From assembly GCA_947579665.1 (NCBI GenBank), contig OX388347.1:24730562-24794561 (forward strand): 64,000 bases of DNA, read 5' to 3'. The notes beneath the pieces were generated by a model. The model had not been told where the DNA came from and did no database searches. It saw only the letters and a list, made by a program, of their open reading frames with translations. The DNA is from Sympetrum striolatum. Its lineage: Eukaryota > Arthropoda > Insecta > Odonata > Libellulidae. Every line of letters starts with the position of its first letter. Position 1 is the stretch's first letter. Below are positions 47,200 to 60,480 of this stretch, piece after piece. The position numbers and the translations under genes were made by a program.

Positions 47200-50100
47200 A
47201 GGGAGATTTTTACCGCAGTGAAAATGCCGATAATCGAACACGAGAGTCTCATATACTTCGTTCACTTCCTCTGTTAATTATAAAATTAGGCAGATTATTT
47301 AAATGAATTGGATGATCGTGTGAAAATTTTCAGCTTATAGATAAAGCATTTTTCATTCTAGATACCCCATTGGGTGAATTAATTTTCGTTTGGATTTTGA
47401 TTCTGGTTAGAGGAAAAATTAATATTTTGGTTTTCGTCACCTAAATCTTGCTAATGGTTGTTTTTAATAGGAATCTTGCTGAGTTGAGATGCTGAGTAAT
47501 GACAAGAATTCTTCACGCTCCTTGTAGAAAACTAGGAAAAGCACACGATGATTTTACTGCACTTAAGAAGATGGCTTCCACTCATCATTATTATTTAAAA
47601 TATGAAAGCAAGAAACAGGCACCTCATTCCCTTTACTAATCTTCTCTTTTCTAATGATTGAGCCCGGGGTAGCCGGGTGAAAGAAAGAATCTTCGGGTCA
47701 ACATAGTCAGGTTTTATTTAGGGATACAAATTTGACAGATAATTTGGTATTACAGGTATGAAAACAATTCTTTATTTAATATAGAACGGTAGAGACACAT
47801 TTCTTATATTTTTTTAATATTAGGATTGAATGAGGAAATCTTCGAGTTGATGAGGATTTTAAGGTTATGAACTCGATTGAGACCGAAGGTTGGGAAATCG
47901 ACCAGTCTGCGGACTCTTGACTTTACATATAGATCTTTCAACTCCATACAGTGGTTTAAGCAGTTAAATATAACTCACGGTCATTTTAAGTTGCGTTAGG
48001 TAGACTAAATTAAAATCTTTATCTATTATAACTAAATTTCTCATGCAAAGGGTTATCTGTAGATTCCATAGCTCCCTGGCGGTAGACTTCTCTAAAGTAT
48101 TTCACTTTTTGTAAAAGTGGTCTTTAGATTTAAATACATACATATTCAAGTATGTATCGTATTTATCATGATTAATCTCATGACGATAAGACAGCCTAAT
48201 TTTGAAGTCCCTATAGCCTTAAAATCCTTGGACGCCAACTCAACTCACAGCTCAATGAGATTTAATTGATCAGGGTGGAACGTAGTCACTAAAAACATAT
48301 CAATTCCCTCTTTGTTGTTTCAGAGGAGATGGAGATTAATTAGAGTTGCTTCTTCGTCAGATGTTTCTTTGATAAGACCGGATGCTCATTTCAGTATCAA
48401 ACGGATCGCGGAATCAATTGAAATATTCCGTCGAAGCAACGAAATAAAGACAATGAGAATGATTTCCAGGCAACTTGTAATTGAATAATGTCTAATAAAT
48501 AAATTATCCTCATTTAAGTGATGTCACTGGACGTCTATTGATGACTCAGAAGACAGTAAATATTATCCCTTTCTTAGATCATAGCCAACAAGTTTACTGA
48601 GCCCTTTAAGTTCATTTCAATCTGTTGGGGAAAAAATATTTTTTTTGAAATTGTGATTTGTAGGAAGTACTACTTCCTCGTAAGAGTTAACAAGATAGAT
48701 CCAATCTATGATTGAAAAGAGGCAACGAATGTGCGCATGATATGTATCGGTTCTTATTCTGAGTTGAATTCAGAACTGCAAAGGTATTACGAAAATATCA
48801 CTTATTCTGGATTCCTTAAATTATTAACAGCACTCTTTGGGAAGTTACCTTCTCTCAACTCTTATTTTGTCCTAAGTGGACTATCAGTTTCTGAATTTGG
48901 TTTAGCTGACGTACAAAATCAAATACATTTTCGATGAAAACTTCGCTTGCTATAGTCTTTGCCAGTGATAAATTTTGTACTAAGGAGCGGAAACATCTTC
49001 ATCAACTGGAAGCCGCTATGACAGACCAGCAGATAGCAATGAAAATGATTTCTTATACACAAACATTCCAAAACCGAATTTGTAACTCCGAATTATTTTA
49101 GCTGATTGAAATATGGAAGATTATTTGTAATTTTTTCCCATAGGGTCATAAAAGAGCCTGAAATAATAATTACATAGCCGAGTTTATGGCAAATACTGAA
49201 TTATCATTCTAAACGAGAAGAGAACTCGTATAAGGCCGGAAAATTCAAGAAAACAGCAATAACACGATGCAGCCCCTAAGGCTGTAGGCCCCTCATCTGT
49301 AGTTTATTCCATTGTAGAGATTAAGAGCCTTCAAACTTCTCGCCGTTCAAATAGATCTTTTGTAGTTTCTTTACATAAACCCAGCCATTCAAATATTTTT
49401 TGTATCTCATTCTCATAAATCGAGTCAAGCGAAATTTGGATGGAAATATACCTATATCCTTAAGTTAATCCATAGGTTGAAGCCGTTTTCTTACTTAAAA
49501 TCTAAATTGAGGCTATCTAAATGATGGTGGCACGCTGTTTAAAACATTATGATTGAAATGTAGCTTTCCTATTCCATATTTTGGCTTCCGATTGATAAGG
49601 TACTCAGCTTAGGGTCTTTCCTATTTACCTATTTACAAGCAATCGCCCTCAATCCATGTTTGGTCTTAGACATCTCATAATTCATATAAATGCTTTGTAT
49701 ATGATGGCGTTTTATATTTAAATTATCCTGGTGATTTTTTTCATAGAATTATTGAGATATTTTTGAACAAATCATATTACATCCTAGTTAAAATTGAAGG
49801 AAGGCATTTGAATCATATCTGTATTCGTCATTCTACATTGTGGTTGGACATTAAGGAGATAAAAAATAATCTCACTTCTTCAATACAAAATATAAAGCAA
49901 TGATTATATCCCGTGAGAGTTTAGGCTTAAGATGGGAGCGGCGGTTCACATAGGAGCCCTAACTTACCTAAGTCTCTCAGCGCTAAGCACCGCATCCGAA
50001 TCTCGGCGAAATGAAAATGCACCTTTGGTGATACTTACGGAGGAAAAGATATCGCCTTTCCCTTAAATATTCATAAGCAGTAGTAAGGGCAAACTCATAT

Positions 50101-51165
50101 GTAACATAAATGCATTGATTTATTTTCCTTCGTTATAAAAGAAATAAACTCAAGCAATATTTATTGAATTACTGTCCTCATAGTGAAGTGTTTTACTGTG
50201 ACTTTACATTTCCACTCATATGAAGTTTCATAACCCCTTTTAATCAAAACACGATATCTATCTGATAGATAGTTCATGTTGGATGACCGTACTTAGGAAG
50301 TGAAAACTTGGGACGAAGAAACTCTAACTGCCTAACTGAGAATCAACCTTTGCAAATGCTACATTATACCATTTTTACTCTGGGGATACATCATAGAGAA
50401 TATCATAGGGCGTAATGCGGGATTAAGAATCACATCAATTCAACGGTAATCGATGTAATTGAACTTTGTAGCAGAAATGACCAAAGTATTTTGGTTTCCG
50501 CAATTAAAAAAATATTTACTTGTAGTACATAAGTTACGAACATATCCTTCTATGAGATTTGACCAAAAATAGAAATCTGGATAAGTACCGAGTATATAGA
50601 AAGTAATATTACTCAACAAGTGCATCAACGGAGTCCATTTTGAACAGTACCTCATTACAAATTTGCGAATATTTTGAGATTATTTTAATTATTTTTAGTT
50701 CAGCGGATCTTCTTTCGTACATGACTTTTTCATTTGAAAATTTGAAATACTTCCTATTTTGAGGTTAAATAGATTTTAAATATCTCTTGTATAAAGGGTT
50801 ATCAAACAGGCATCCGTTGCACATTACTGAGATATCCTGTACAATCGCCTCATAATCTCAAATTCTTCGCTTTAGCCTATATCATCATATCTGTAAATTG
50901 TGATTCTACCCATATCTGTCTTTAGAATTGTGCATACTGTACTTTCTTCTAGGATCTTGCGCAACTCAAAGAGTTATATCTTGAAAATATTCTATCAGTT
51001 TTCCTCTTATTTACATTCAGAAGAAGTTCTTAATCACTGATTCGGCTTAAAAATGTTCTCTTAATAACATTTATATTAATGCAATGTCCACCATATTGCT
51101 ACTAATTGTCTCTTCTCTTCTATTTCTACTAAATATAGTGTACGCAGCGAAGAATAGTTGCGAAA
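47200..51165. other. No gene recognised
   Basis: AT-rich, no supported gene. A GC-richer patch at 49920-50060 contains a weak B-box-like gcatccgaatctc near 49993 and may be an old SINE. Confidence 0.45.
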
Positions 51166-51170
51166 ATATG

Positions 51171-52418
51171 AGGTGCGATAAAAAATACGGTGAATAATTT
51201 TATTACCAGCAAAGTATTAAGCTTACATCAACCTTGAATTAATTTCCTTCAGAGTAATTTCTTTAGCTAGCGACGAATCTATCCCAGCGTTGATTCCATG
51301 ATTGGAAAAATTAATGGAAGTCTTTATATGGAATGGCCTTCAGCTGCTTAGTCGTGTCAATATTGGGAAGGTTATCAAATAATTTTCAATAAGCATGGTT
51401 ATTATTTTATTTTATTTTTCGGAAGAGCCAAAAAGTGGCATGGGGCTTAATCTGGAGAGCAAGGTGGATGTAGATGGATAAAATCTTCTTTTGGCCAAAA
51501 ATTCGGGGATCAGAAACGAAGTGAGACGCGTTGTCTTGAAGAAGGATTAATCCATTGGCCAATTTCTCTAGTCTCTTTCTCCGGTATCTTCCTCCGTACA
51601 TCGTTTCGCAAATATTGAAAATTCGCCCATGTTATATTCGCAATTTACCATTGTTCTCATTGAAATGAACTCTAATCGTATTCTGCCCGAACTATCCAAA
51701 ATACAATGAGCATAATCCTGACGTTCGACTTTGACTGACTTATCTTATTCTTAGGGCGAGGAGATCAAACTCGTTTTCCAATGGAAAATTTGAAATCTTA
51801 CCTTAAAATCATAGCCATAAGCCCCACCTTAAAATCCTGGTATAATTATGGACATGAAATCAGAATCCGAATCAAGACTTTAATGCTGTGCAAACTGGAA
51901 CAAGATTTTTCTTCTGTTGGTAAGTCAAATGTTTGGGAACAAATTTCGCACCCGCTCGTCTCATTTGTAAACCATCAGTTAAAATGCTTTACACGAGATT
52001 TTCAGTTCTTCTTTATGTTCTAAAGCAGTCAATTGCTTGTTTAAACGAATCATCTTTGCCACTTTTCGCAGTTTTTGTCTGTTTTTGTGGTCGAACCCGT
52101 ATTCAGCAAACACATTTCCGCATTTAAATTGCTCACATAAATTGTAAACAATATTCAGAGTCACTAAATTATCATCATATACTGACTTTAACATTTTATG
52201 AGCTTCATTGGCACTTTCTTACAACATAAAACAAATCTTTATATTAATGCGCTGCTCAAAATCTATGATGCGCGACAGACATCTTCCTACTCTGGTAACC
52301 GATTAATAAGTCAAAACTCCTTGAAACTTTACAGTGACTATCTAATTATCTACCTCAAAAGGATGCAATTTCAGTGAATGTTGCTATAAAAATTAATTAG
52401 CCGTTTTCTATCACACCT
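51171..52418 (-). mobile_element. mariner element, near full length, minus strand
   Basis: The ends pair as inverted repeats: aggtgcgataaaaaatacgg from 51171, and on the other side, reversed from 52418, aggtgtgatagaaaacggct. Similarity continues into an attaattttat-like stretch. The 1248-bp length is close to the usual ~1.3 kb mariner. Degraded transposase fills the interior on the minus strand. The terminal TA duplication is not intact. Confidence 0.85.
51240..52194 (-). pseudogene. mariner transposase, degenerate
   Basis: The N-terminal DNA-binding region is readable at 52194-51979 (RKVAKMIRLNKQLTALEHKE, then ELKIS, matching the region before the second helix-turn-helix). RPKNKISQSKSNVRIMLIVF follows near 51760-51700. 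LILLQDNAS near 51520-51550 holds the second catalytic aspartate. HPPCSPD then a stop then APCHF near 51435-51475 holds the third, in a different frame and with slightly less spacing than the 34 residues of DD34D enzymes. IPYKDFH and FFQSWNQRWDRFV close the protein near 51330-51260. Several stops and frameshifts make it inactive. Confidence 0.8.
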
Positions 52419-52419
52419 T

Positions 52420-53250
52420 GTGTTCTCTTTTCTTAATTTTGGTTCTAAATTATTTTATATATTTACAACCATTTAGGCTTGAATCTTGAAATAACTTTTC
52501 AACATAATGTACTTCAATATCGTATAAATTACGATTCTAAGACTCTTGAAAAACATCTCTGATGGGCATGCAATGAGTTAGAATACAAATACTTTTTTTG
52601 ATATAATATGAATTTTACTAAATATTTATATTAAGTACAATTCAATACCATCATCTAATGTAATAACAAAACTCGACCATTAATATCGAGTGGGCTAAAT
52701 TCTTGTTCATGCTCCAAATTTTAAATGTCCTTTCTGTTGTCTTACATCATGATGGACGTAAATGAAACTAAAAGAAATATAACAGATTAGAAAAGCTGGT
52801 AAATTCTCGCTCTGTGGAAGGAATTTTTCATTAAAGACTTCAGTTCCGATTATGATTGATATGGAAACTGCTAGAGAAATTCGTATGCCTCGAATTTTTT
52901 GGTTCATGATGGAGTTTTCATCTTTCTAAATTGTGTTGGTACAGAATCTATTAATTTTCAAGTAGCTCAAAAATATAAGGGTAGAAATAGCTACTTGATC
53001 TTTAAATAATTTATTTTATTAGCATTTTTTCAGAAAGCGAATATAAATTTTCTTAGCTCCGTTAGATACATCTAAATATATTTTCGGTTCGACATACCCA
53101 CGTATTAATATACATTATATGTAATACATAAATAATATGTATGATCGGTTCGGTACTACGTATTTTTAATTGAATTTAAACAGCAAATGAAATTTTAGAC
53201 GGCTTTCATTATGAATTTGATACTTTTATTCCAATATAATTGTGATTGGG
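52420..53250. other. No gene recognised
   Basis: AT-rich, no supported feature. Confidence 0.6.
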
Positions 53251-53257
53251 ACTGAGC

Positions 53258-53299
53258 AACTTCGCTTCAATCTATTCTAATGTAATTGAAGCGAAGTTG
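53258..53299. repeat. Short perfect inverted repeat
   Basis: caacttcgcttcaat and its exact complement attgaagcgaagttg (15-base arms, right arm at 53285-53299) enclose twelve bases. Could be a hairpin or the remnant of a small foldback element. Confidence 0.8.
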
Positions 53300-54678
53300 A
53301 AAAAGTAAGTGTTTAGATAGATGCACATACATATGTCCATGCCTGCAGAGGGTCACAAGTATTAATTACTGTAGTAGTTATGCGTATGGAACCAATACCT
53401 GAAGGTTAACTGTAGGTTTTTAAGCCTATTATCTATAGTTATTTTAATTGATTAATAAATTGCATACGGGAATTTTCCCGTATTAACCAATAGTTATCCT
53501 ATTACTCCCAAAATGTGATGTACCTTCTTCGTGAACTATTGCATAGATTTGTGGAACGCAGCAAAATTAAGTGAAATTTCATACTCCCATCAATACTACA
53601 ATAAATGTTAAAAAATTCTACAGCTAAGTATAATCTTACTAGGTAGAGTCCAGTATAAATAAGATATTCATTACTCTTGAATATTGTTGTCACAGAGATT
53701 TGGTTTTAAATCTCTAATTTCAATTTAATTATATCCAATTGCAGAATCGGATATAAGTAAATGCAATTTATGCCATCATTGAATTGCATTTAGATGGTAT
53801 ATTTCACTATTTATCTAGTTTTTACATAATTCTAAAGTTCACATATTTTTTATGTCATTTTAGAAATATACAAATTGACTCAGACTAAATATTTTAAGAA
53901 TGAAAGCATCTTGAAAAATTAAACTACTCTCTTCAACTCCAGAAATGTCTTCATCCAATGCAGTCCCATTTCTTTCGGACACATTTATCCAATAATGTTA
54001 CACCCTTCTTTTGCTGTTCATCTTGTTTCTAACAACGACTGGAATTAAACAGGTAGATATTGTTGAAATCAGCAATATTATATTATATTCGTGGCTTATC
54101 TCATTGAATAGAAGACATTTTGATATACATTTGAAGTTATGAAACATATGCTCTGATGTCGAACGGTTAGTGCGAACTTAGTAGTAAACGCTTCCTCGTC
54201 CGCGAAATACGGCTATGAATTAGACTTGAAAATACAAAATACTCGGGTACAAAATGTTATGGAAACCTTCGATTAAATATCCTTTTTTTATCCCTTCTTG
54301 TATATTTTTAATATATATTGTTAATATAAAGGCCTTTATGTTAACAGGTTACTACAGAAATTATTTGAAAGATGGATCGAGACTTATATCGTACTATAAA
54401 TTCCTCCTTCCACAGTCGTAATCTTTATCATAATTAAAATAAGCTCCGTGAGCAAGTATAGGGTAATATAATATTATTCAGGTAATCTCCATTATTAATC
54501 ATTATCTTCTCATTTTTTAACCAGGCTGATTTTGTCTTCTATAGCAACCGCTTATTTTCTCCTTTTGTTTCTATCGTGATTCAGTATATACCAAAGTCGC
54601 CATCATAACACAATAATTTTAAAATGGCTTGCGGGTGATTTTTTATCTATTTAATTTCTTATTCCAGTACTCGTTTAC
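53300..54678. other. No gene recognised
   Basis: AT-rich, no supported feature. Confidence 0.6.
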
Positions 54679-55522
54679 TAGGGGAAGTTGTTGTACCTTG
54701 GACCACTTTTTTATTTTTCTCTGTTAGTCCAGTCAGTTGAAGATGATTTTAATAAAGTACGCTCCACTTAAATCTCTGACTTCATCCCCTCGTACTAGTG
54801 TCGAAATAAAACTTGCTGTGAAATGTAGTAAGTAGACTTTTTGTGTGTCACAAAGTGGGTCTACGTACATTATGCTCGTGTACCCTGAGACACCTTAAAA
54901 AAATAAAATGGCAAAGGAAAATAAATTTCTCAGCTTTCCAACTTATCATGAGGTCTACTGCAGAAGGCACAAATTTATGTTATTCAAGCACTTACTTCAA
55001 CTCCAGCACACAAATTACGTGCTTATCAAATTTTTTTATAAAAAACTTTCTTATGTTGTTACCCTGCAAATTTCACGTTTTCACCCGTTTTGCTTATTGG
55101 CATGGCGTACTAAACCTAAAAAAAAGAAAAGAAAAATGATTGGAACATGTTGCGTCTTGAAACACTGGTCGAAGGTACACTATCTACCAGATCATAACCT
55201 TTACTTTAAACAGTGAAATAAATATATCCATATACTCATCGAAATTTGCTCTATAAATTGGAGCAATGCTCACCGTGTTTTGTACAGCAAAGATGAAATG
55301 TTACGCACTAAGTGAAACACAAAAAAGTATTTTGACTTACAAAAAATTGAAAACAATGTTTATTTTCACAAGAGTCCACCTACACCGCTTACACTCACCA
55401 CAGGGAAGGAATATGATCTAATGGCCGAAGTAGTTGAATAACTGCGTGCTATGAAGTAGCTTTATCCATTTATTGAAAGTGGTGCAACGTACACCATGTA
55501 AAAGGTACAACACTTTCCCCTA
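54679..55522. mobile_element. Non-autonomous DNA transposon with TA target duplication
   Basis: The element at 54681-55520 begins ggggaagttgttgtacctt and ends aaggtacaacactttcccc. These 19-base ends are inverted repeats matching at 17 positions. TA flanks it on both sides (54679-54680 and 55521-55522), the duplication made by Tc1/mariner/pogo-type transposases. Subterminal gtac-containing words recur near both ends. Overlapping plus-strand frames of about 100 codons at 54843-55216 show no transposase motif, so the 840-bp element looks non-autonomous or too decayed to identify. Confidence 0.75.
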
Positions 55523-55524
55523 CC

Positions 55525-57510
55525 CAGTAAATTACAAGTCATGATGCTTGTATAAACAAATTCTATTGCAGATAAATTACCACTTTAGTCCTTCTTTTAA
55601 ATAAACCCTAACGCACGCGTGAACCTATAAGTTTCAATTTTTAAATCGCAATGTAATTCTAGTATCCGATGAAACGTCTTTGCACGGTCTTCATGTAGCG
55701 ACTAGGTGATGAAGCCATCTCAATTAAGTCCTACCCATTACTAGGTCTGCCAAATCATTTGCCAACGCCAATAAAAGCAAAGCGCGGAGTAAACTTCCCG
55801 AGGGCAATTTAGAGGTATCGATTGTATGTTTAGGTAATTGTAACCGCATTCTTAACAGCTGAGTCACGAAGCGAAACAATTATGAAGATTATCCACGAAA
55901 TCCAATCAATCTTGAGAGGATAATTTCCGCACGAATATTTCTGGAACATTACCCAAAATTAATGAATCTCAAACAGACTATAAATAAGAAGAATGTAAAA
56001 GTATCCCGTTTGGCTATTACGCGATTTTTACCAGATAAAGTAACATATAATAAAAACTTGTTCTAAAATTATGACTCATTAAGTTGTGTATCTCGAATTA
56101 ATTTTTTAGAAAACAATTAAAGACAAACCGTGCAAAATAAACAATATAGTGAACGCACCTCTAAAGAGGACTTGGAGAGTACATTAGTGAGTACTATGAT
56201 CGGCATCGGTCTTCAATTTTTCTTTCTATGACGTATTATTTGTGAATATTAAGGCATCAGAATATTAATTGAAATTCTATTCTTCGAAATTATGACTTTA
56301 ACATAATTCGTTAATGTAGAAAATAATTAAAGTGAAGAAATGAAAATATGAGACTTTACCAGTATCACATTAATAATTTATTTAGGGTTTGATACTATAA
56401 AAAATAATAGATTTTCATATACCGTCAATATCCACTAAATGACTGCGATTACTTCTGTGCTTAGAACCTCCAATTTTTCATAAACCCAAAATATACTGCA
56501 TTTAAAGGATTGCAATATTAAATAACTAGGCAGTCAATAGCTGACTTTTTTTAAATCTTTTTTTTTTAGATTCTACCTCATCCCTCTCGAGATAGATTGT
56601 GTTTTTTGTTAAATGATATAAAAGTTACCTTATACTAAATTCAAATGATCAATTTTTAGACCCCGTATTTGGTTACTGTATCAATCAGCGGAAGCTCAAA
56701 TTATTGGGTACTGCATTCCAATTTATTGTCAAAATTGTAAATAATTGTTACAATATCTGTATCAAGAGTTAAATCAAATTGCTGAGAATTAACAGCTAAG
56801 TTCTTAAACATATACATATTTAGATCCTTAATTTTTTAAGTGTTTATTGCTTGCAATTTTGAAATAACATATTATTTAACGTAACAAGATACAATAGCGA
56901 TTTCTATATCAAGGATATTATACTAGCAGTAGGCAATGAATAATGCCAAAAATACTCCATATTAATCAAAATTCAATTGAATAAGCTTCTCTTAACTTAA
57001 ATTGTTTCAATTTCTTTGGAATTGGTATGAATGTTTTAAAATTGGTCATGAACTGTAATGAAACCATGAAGAGGAAACAGTATTCATCAAATTAAAATTT
57101 TCCTCCTTTGCTCTCACACATAAAACGTTCTGCGGCTTTTTCTAATATTTCCAAGCACTTTGAAGACTCTCATCTCAAGTATCTCTAAAGTTAACATCCT
57201 GTGTCGAAGAATGTGCGTCTTTGAAGTAGATAAGACAAAATGAGCATGCTTAAAATAAACCATGACAATCAAGGAGCCATTGAAACTTCTCCATAAAAGT
57301 TTGTGTGCAAAATTAAGCCCTTCCAGTATATCCCACCAAGTTAATCCCGTTCCATTCAGAACAATAGACTTAATCGCTCGAGAATTTAGATTTTTGCGAT
57401 ACCCTCAAAAACGTTTTTTGATGACATTTATAGATAGTTAGAGAACAACGAAGATAATATATTTTTTCAATAAAATAAGCAAGAGACTCCTAAACATAAT
57501 GCTTCACATA
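55525..57510. other. No gene recognised
   Basis: AT-rich except for a more balanced stretch at about 55590-55930 that may be a conserved non-coding element; no motif proves it. Confidence 0.45.
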
Positions 57511-57516
57511 GCTCTA

Positions 57517-57531
57517 CCGCCAAAATGGCGG
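57517..57531. promoter_or_regulatory. Palindromic YY1/Pho-like site
   Basis: ccgccaaaatggcgg is a dyad with two inverted gccat-like cores. Comparable single sites are at 59324-59336 (ccgccattttaat) and 59736-59744 (aagatggcg). The motif resemblance is seen; binding is inferred. Confidence 0.3.
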
Positions 57532-58120
57532 CAACCTTGTGTCGGAGCATTAATATTGTTTTCGTTATATCTATCAATCTTTAAATACGTTGGAATTCCT
57601 AAACTCCCAAATATATACAATACCACGATTGTACCATATTACTGCTCTCTAAGAATGTATCACATATTCGATGGTGATAATTCTAGTCTCTGCAAACGAT
57701 TTTGAGGTGCTTTTTTGTTGAAACATTGGACTTGAATCAACGTAAGATATTCGATGATGTTCATATTCAATTGAAAATTCTTGCTATTTTCATATATCAT
57801 ATTTTATTGCTCTTTATATTTGCAATCATGCCATTGGATTCATTTTCTAAATAAAATTCAAATTGGTATCTTATACGAAAGTTACTTACATTGAAGGAAT
57901 TTATATGAAACGGCGAGCATTATTTTATTTATTTATGTATTTTGTTTCTTTTTTCTTCTTAGTTGTGAGACTTGAAAAAATATAGGCTGATGCAAAGGTT
58001 TCACTAAAAAATCTTTGGAATGCTCATAAGATATTTCATCATTTCATTTTGTGAAATTTAGGTCAGCTATGTTTTTGTACTGTAATGCTTGCTGCAGCTA
58101 AGTTATTCCTTTTAAGAGCT

Positions 58121-58143
58121 AACATTCATTAAGAATGAATGTT
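58121..58143. repeat. Short perfect inverted repeat
   Basis: aacattcatt and aatgaatgtt (10-base arms) enclose three bases. Confidence 0.7.
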
Positions 58144-58359
58144 TAATCACTATCCGAGCTTTTATTTTTCGTAGCTATTTCGCAAAATAAATTTGAGATA
58201 ATCTGGCCCCTCAAGTGTACACTGATATTATCTCGCTGATTAATTTCACCGAGACTTATAAGAGACCACTTTGCAATTAGGAAAATGATCTCGAGGAACG
58301 GTTTATTTTCACTTTTTGCTACACTCTAAGAGACCTAGAGTGAGAACAAGTTTTTCACC

Positions 58360-58640
58360 TTTCCCGCGGCTGAATTAGGTTGCATTTATTAGCACAAATC
58401 TCTCTAAATGTTTGGCAATAAAGCGCGCTAACGCAAAAACGTTGTTTTTCTCTTACGAAATTATCGGCGCGAATAAATCTTCCACGGTACCATTTTTCCT
58501 CTCCCCTAGATCCCGGGAAAATGCTCCTCTGCAATGCTATCGGAGCCATCAACTTCTTAATATAATAAATTGCCAATCACAAAAGTAATTCCAGCCGGTT
58601 AAAGTAACAGGAACTTCGGTAATTACTTTGAAATAGCGCA
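58360..58640. promoter_or_regulatory. GC-richer island, possible enhancer or promoter
   Basis: CpG-containing blocks (aaagcgcgctaacgc, ttatcggcgcgaat) rise from AT-rich flanks. A minus-strand frame of 73 codons (58355-58576) has no recognised motif. Confidence 0.3.
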
Positions 58641-58689
58641 TCTTTGGAAGTGATTGCGGAGCATTCAAAAAACGTGAAGGGTAATTTTA

Positions 58690-60480
58690 CATCGCCTCGA
58701 GAAACCCATTAGAAAATAAGGAACGGTTCGAGGCGGAGTTGAGGGAAAGGAACGGAGGAAGCTGCGGACTACGTCGGCATCAGATAAGTTTGAGAAGAGG
58801 AATGAGGGGAAGAATTGAGTTAGCGAGGAAGTGAGAGGAAGAGTAGCCAATGAAGAAATTAGGAAAAGGAGTGTATGATAAATAGATGAGTGGAGGAGGT
58901 GGTGAGATGAAGGAAGATAATTATTCAGAGAGGATATCCACCTTGCATCAGGAGGTGACTTCCACAGACTGAAGTGGATATTGTGGAAACGGTATAAGAC
59001 GATAACGGATTTAAATGCTACCATAAAACTCCGCCATCTCTTTTTACCGCTATTTAAATTAATGGTAAAAATCCCTGTATGGGAGTTAATTATAAGGTAC
59101 ATGAATAATGGCTCGAAAAGCGATGGGAAAAGAAAACTTACCGTACTTTAGATTGGAACTTTGGAGACACTATACAATTCGCTTTTTTCTTTTATTAAAA
59201 TTTATAAATGATGAGGTATAGAAATGATAAATACAAAATCTTATATCTATACTATGACAATACAACTCAATGACGTTACAATTTAACTCACGCGGCTTGA
59301 AATTTACATACAAGGCACGGGATCCGCCATTTTAATTAAGAAAGACCGACGTATTCGGCTCTCGCGTAAAAAAGCTACGATTGCATAACCACTATAAATA
59401 GCATTTTGTAATTATTTTTTCGATGAATTGAATTTGGTTATTGGGAAAAATTAATCGATTTATAAAGAAAATCATTGAGGGGGGAATTCTAGAAAACCTT
59501 AAAGAAGTGGGTGGAAGGAGGAAATTAATTTTTTTAAATTGGGACATAAATTAATTTTGGTAAAAAGATAAACGTAAGAGAGATTTAAAAGTTATAAAGT
59601 AAGTAATAATCAATTAACTGGATATTCAGGTGAACTAAGAGTAAAAATAGGATAGAATAAACAGAATATAGTAGTAATACTTTGAATTCAGAGATATTGG
59701 GAGTCAAAAGAATGAATAAAGTCGCAGATGGGGACAAGATGGCGTATAGACAAAACAAATCCAGAGCTGTGAAAGAGGAAATAAAAACATGGAGGATTTA
59801 GTGAGGCAGTTACGGTAAGGTGTAAACGTGCAAAATGAAATGCAAATGAGGAAAATAAAGAAGGAACTCCAGCATCGAATATAAGAAAAGCGACGGGGCG
59901 AAAGATAAAGGGATCGAATTAAGTTGAAAAATTGAGCAAATAGAAGCGGCAGGAAATAACAAAAGAGGATTCGGAGAAAGCAGGGGAACTAGAGAAAGAA
60001 GGGAAGGGATGTAAGACTGCGGAGAGAAAGATGGTATGCCCTCGGTGTAAATGGATACCCATCCAACTTTTCAGGGCGCTTTCATCTCACCCCCTCTTCC
60101 CTGCTCGGGCTATATTTTCCCATCTTCTCCCTATTTTTCACCCCCACCTCTCCCGACCTCTCCTTTGATTAAGCGCCTCCACCTCCAGCCGCTATCTTAG
60201 CGAATCTTTCCTCTCGTATCTCAGGTTTCCATGGTCTCCAGACCGCCACAGTCTCTCTCCTTATCTCGCCTTCCCATTCATCTACTTACATTCCCCTTCT
60301 TTCTTGGCGACCCTCCTCCCACGCTAATGCTTCCGTCTTTTTCCGCCGAGATACTGCTTCGCTGGTCCGGGTCGCATGACTCCTTCGAAAAAAGTCCAAC
60401 CGATGTTAATGCAGCATATTCCTCCGTTAGAGTGCATTATCTCGCGGCTTTTCGAGCGTCCCCTCCCGCAGATTAGGGAT
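58690..60480. promoter_or_regulatory. Purine-rich to pyrimidine-rich strand switch
   Basis: The plus strand is strongly purine-rich at about 58700-58920 and again at about 59700-60035 (runs such as agagaaagaagggaaggg). Near 60040 it turns abruptly pyrimidine-rich to about 60350 (caccccctcttccctgctc). Open frames in both parts are compositional. Such blocks can form unusual DNA structures and often accompany promoters; here that is inference. Confidence 0.4.

Noticed and set aside
54843..55216. Overlapping ~100-codon frames inside the TA-flanked element as transposase
   Set aside because: No DDE motif or DNA-binding motif; two frames overlap in the same stretch. The element was called non-autonomous.
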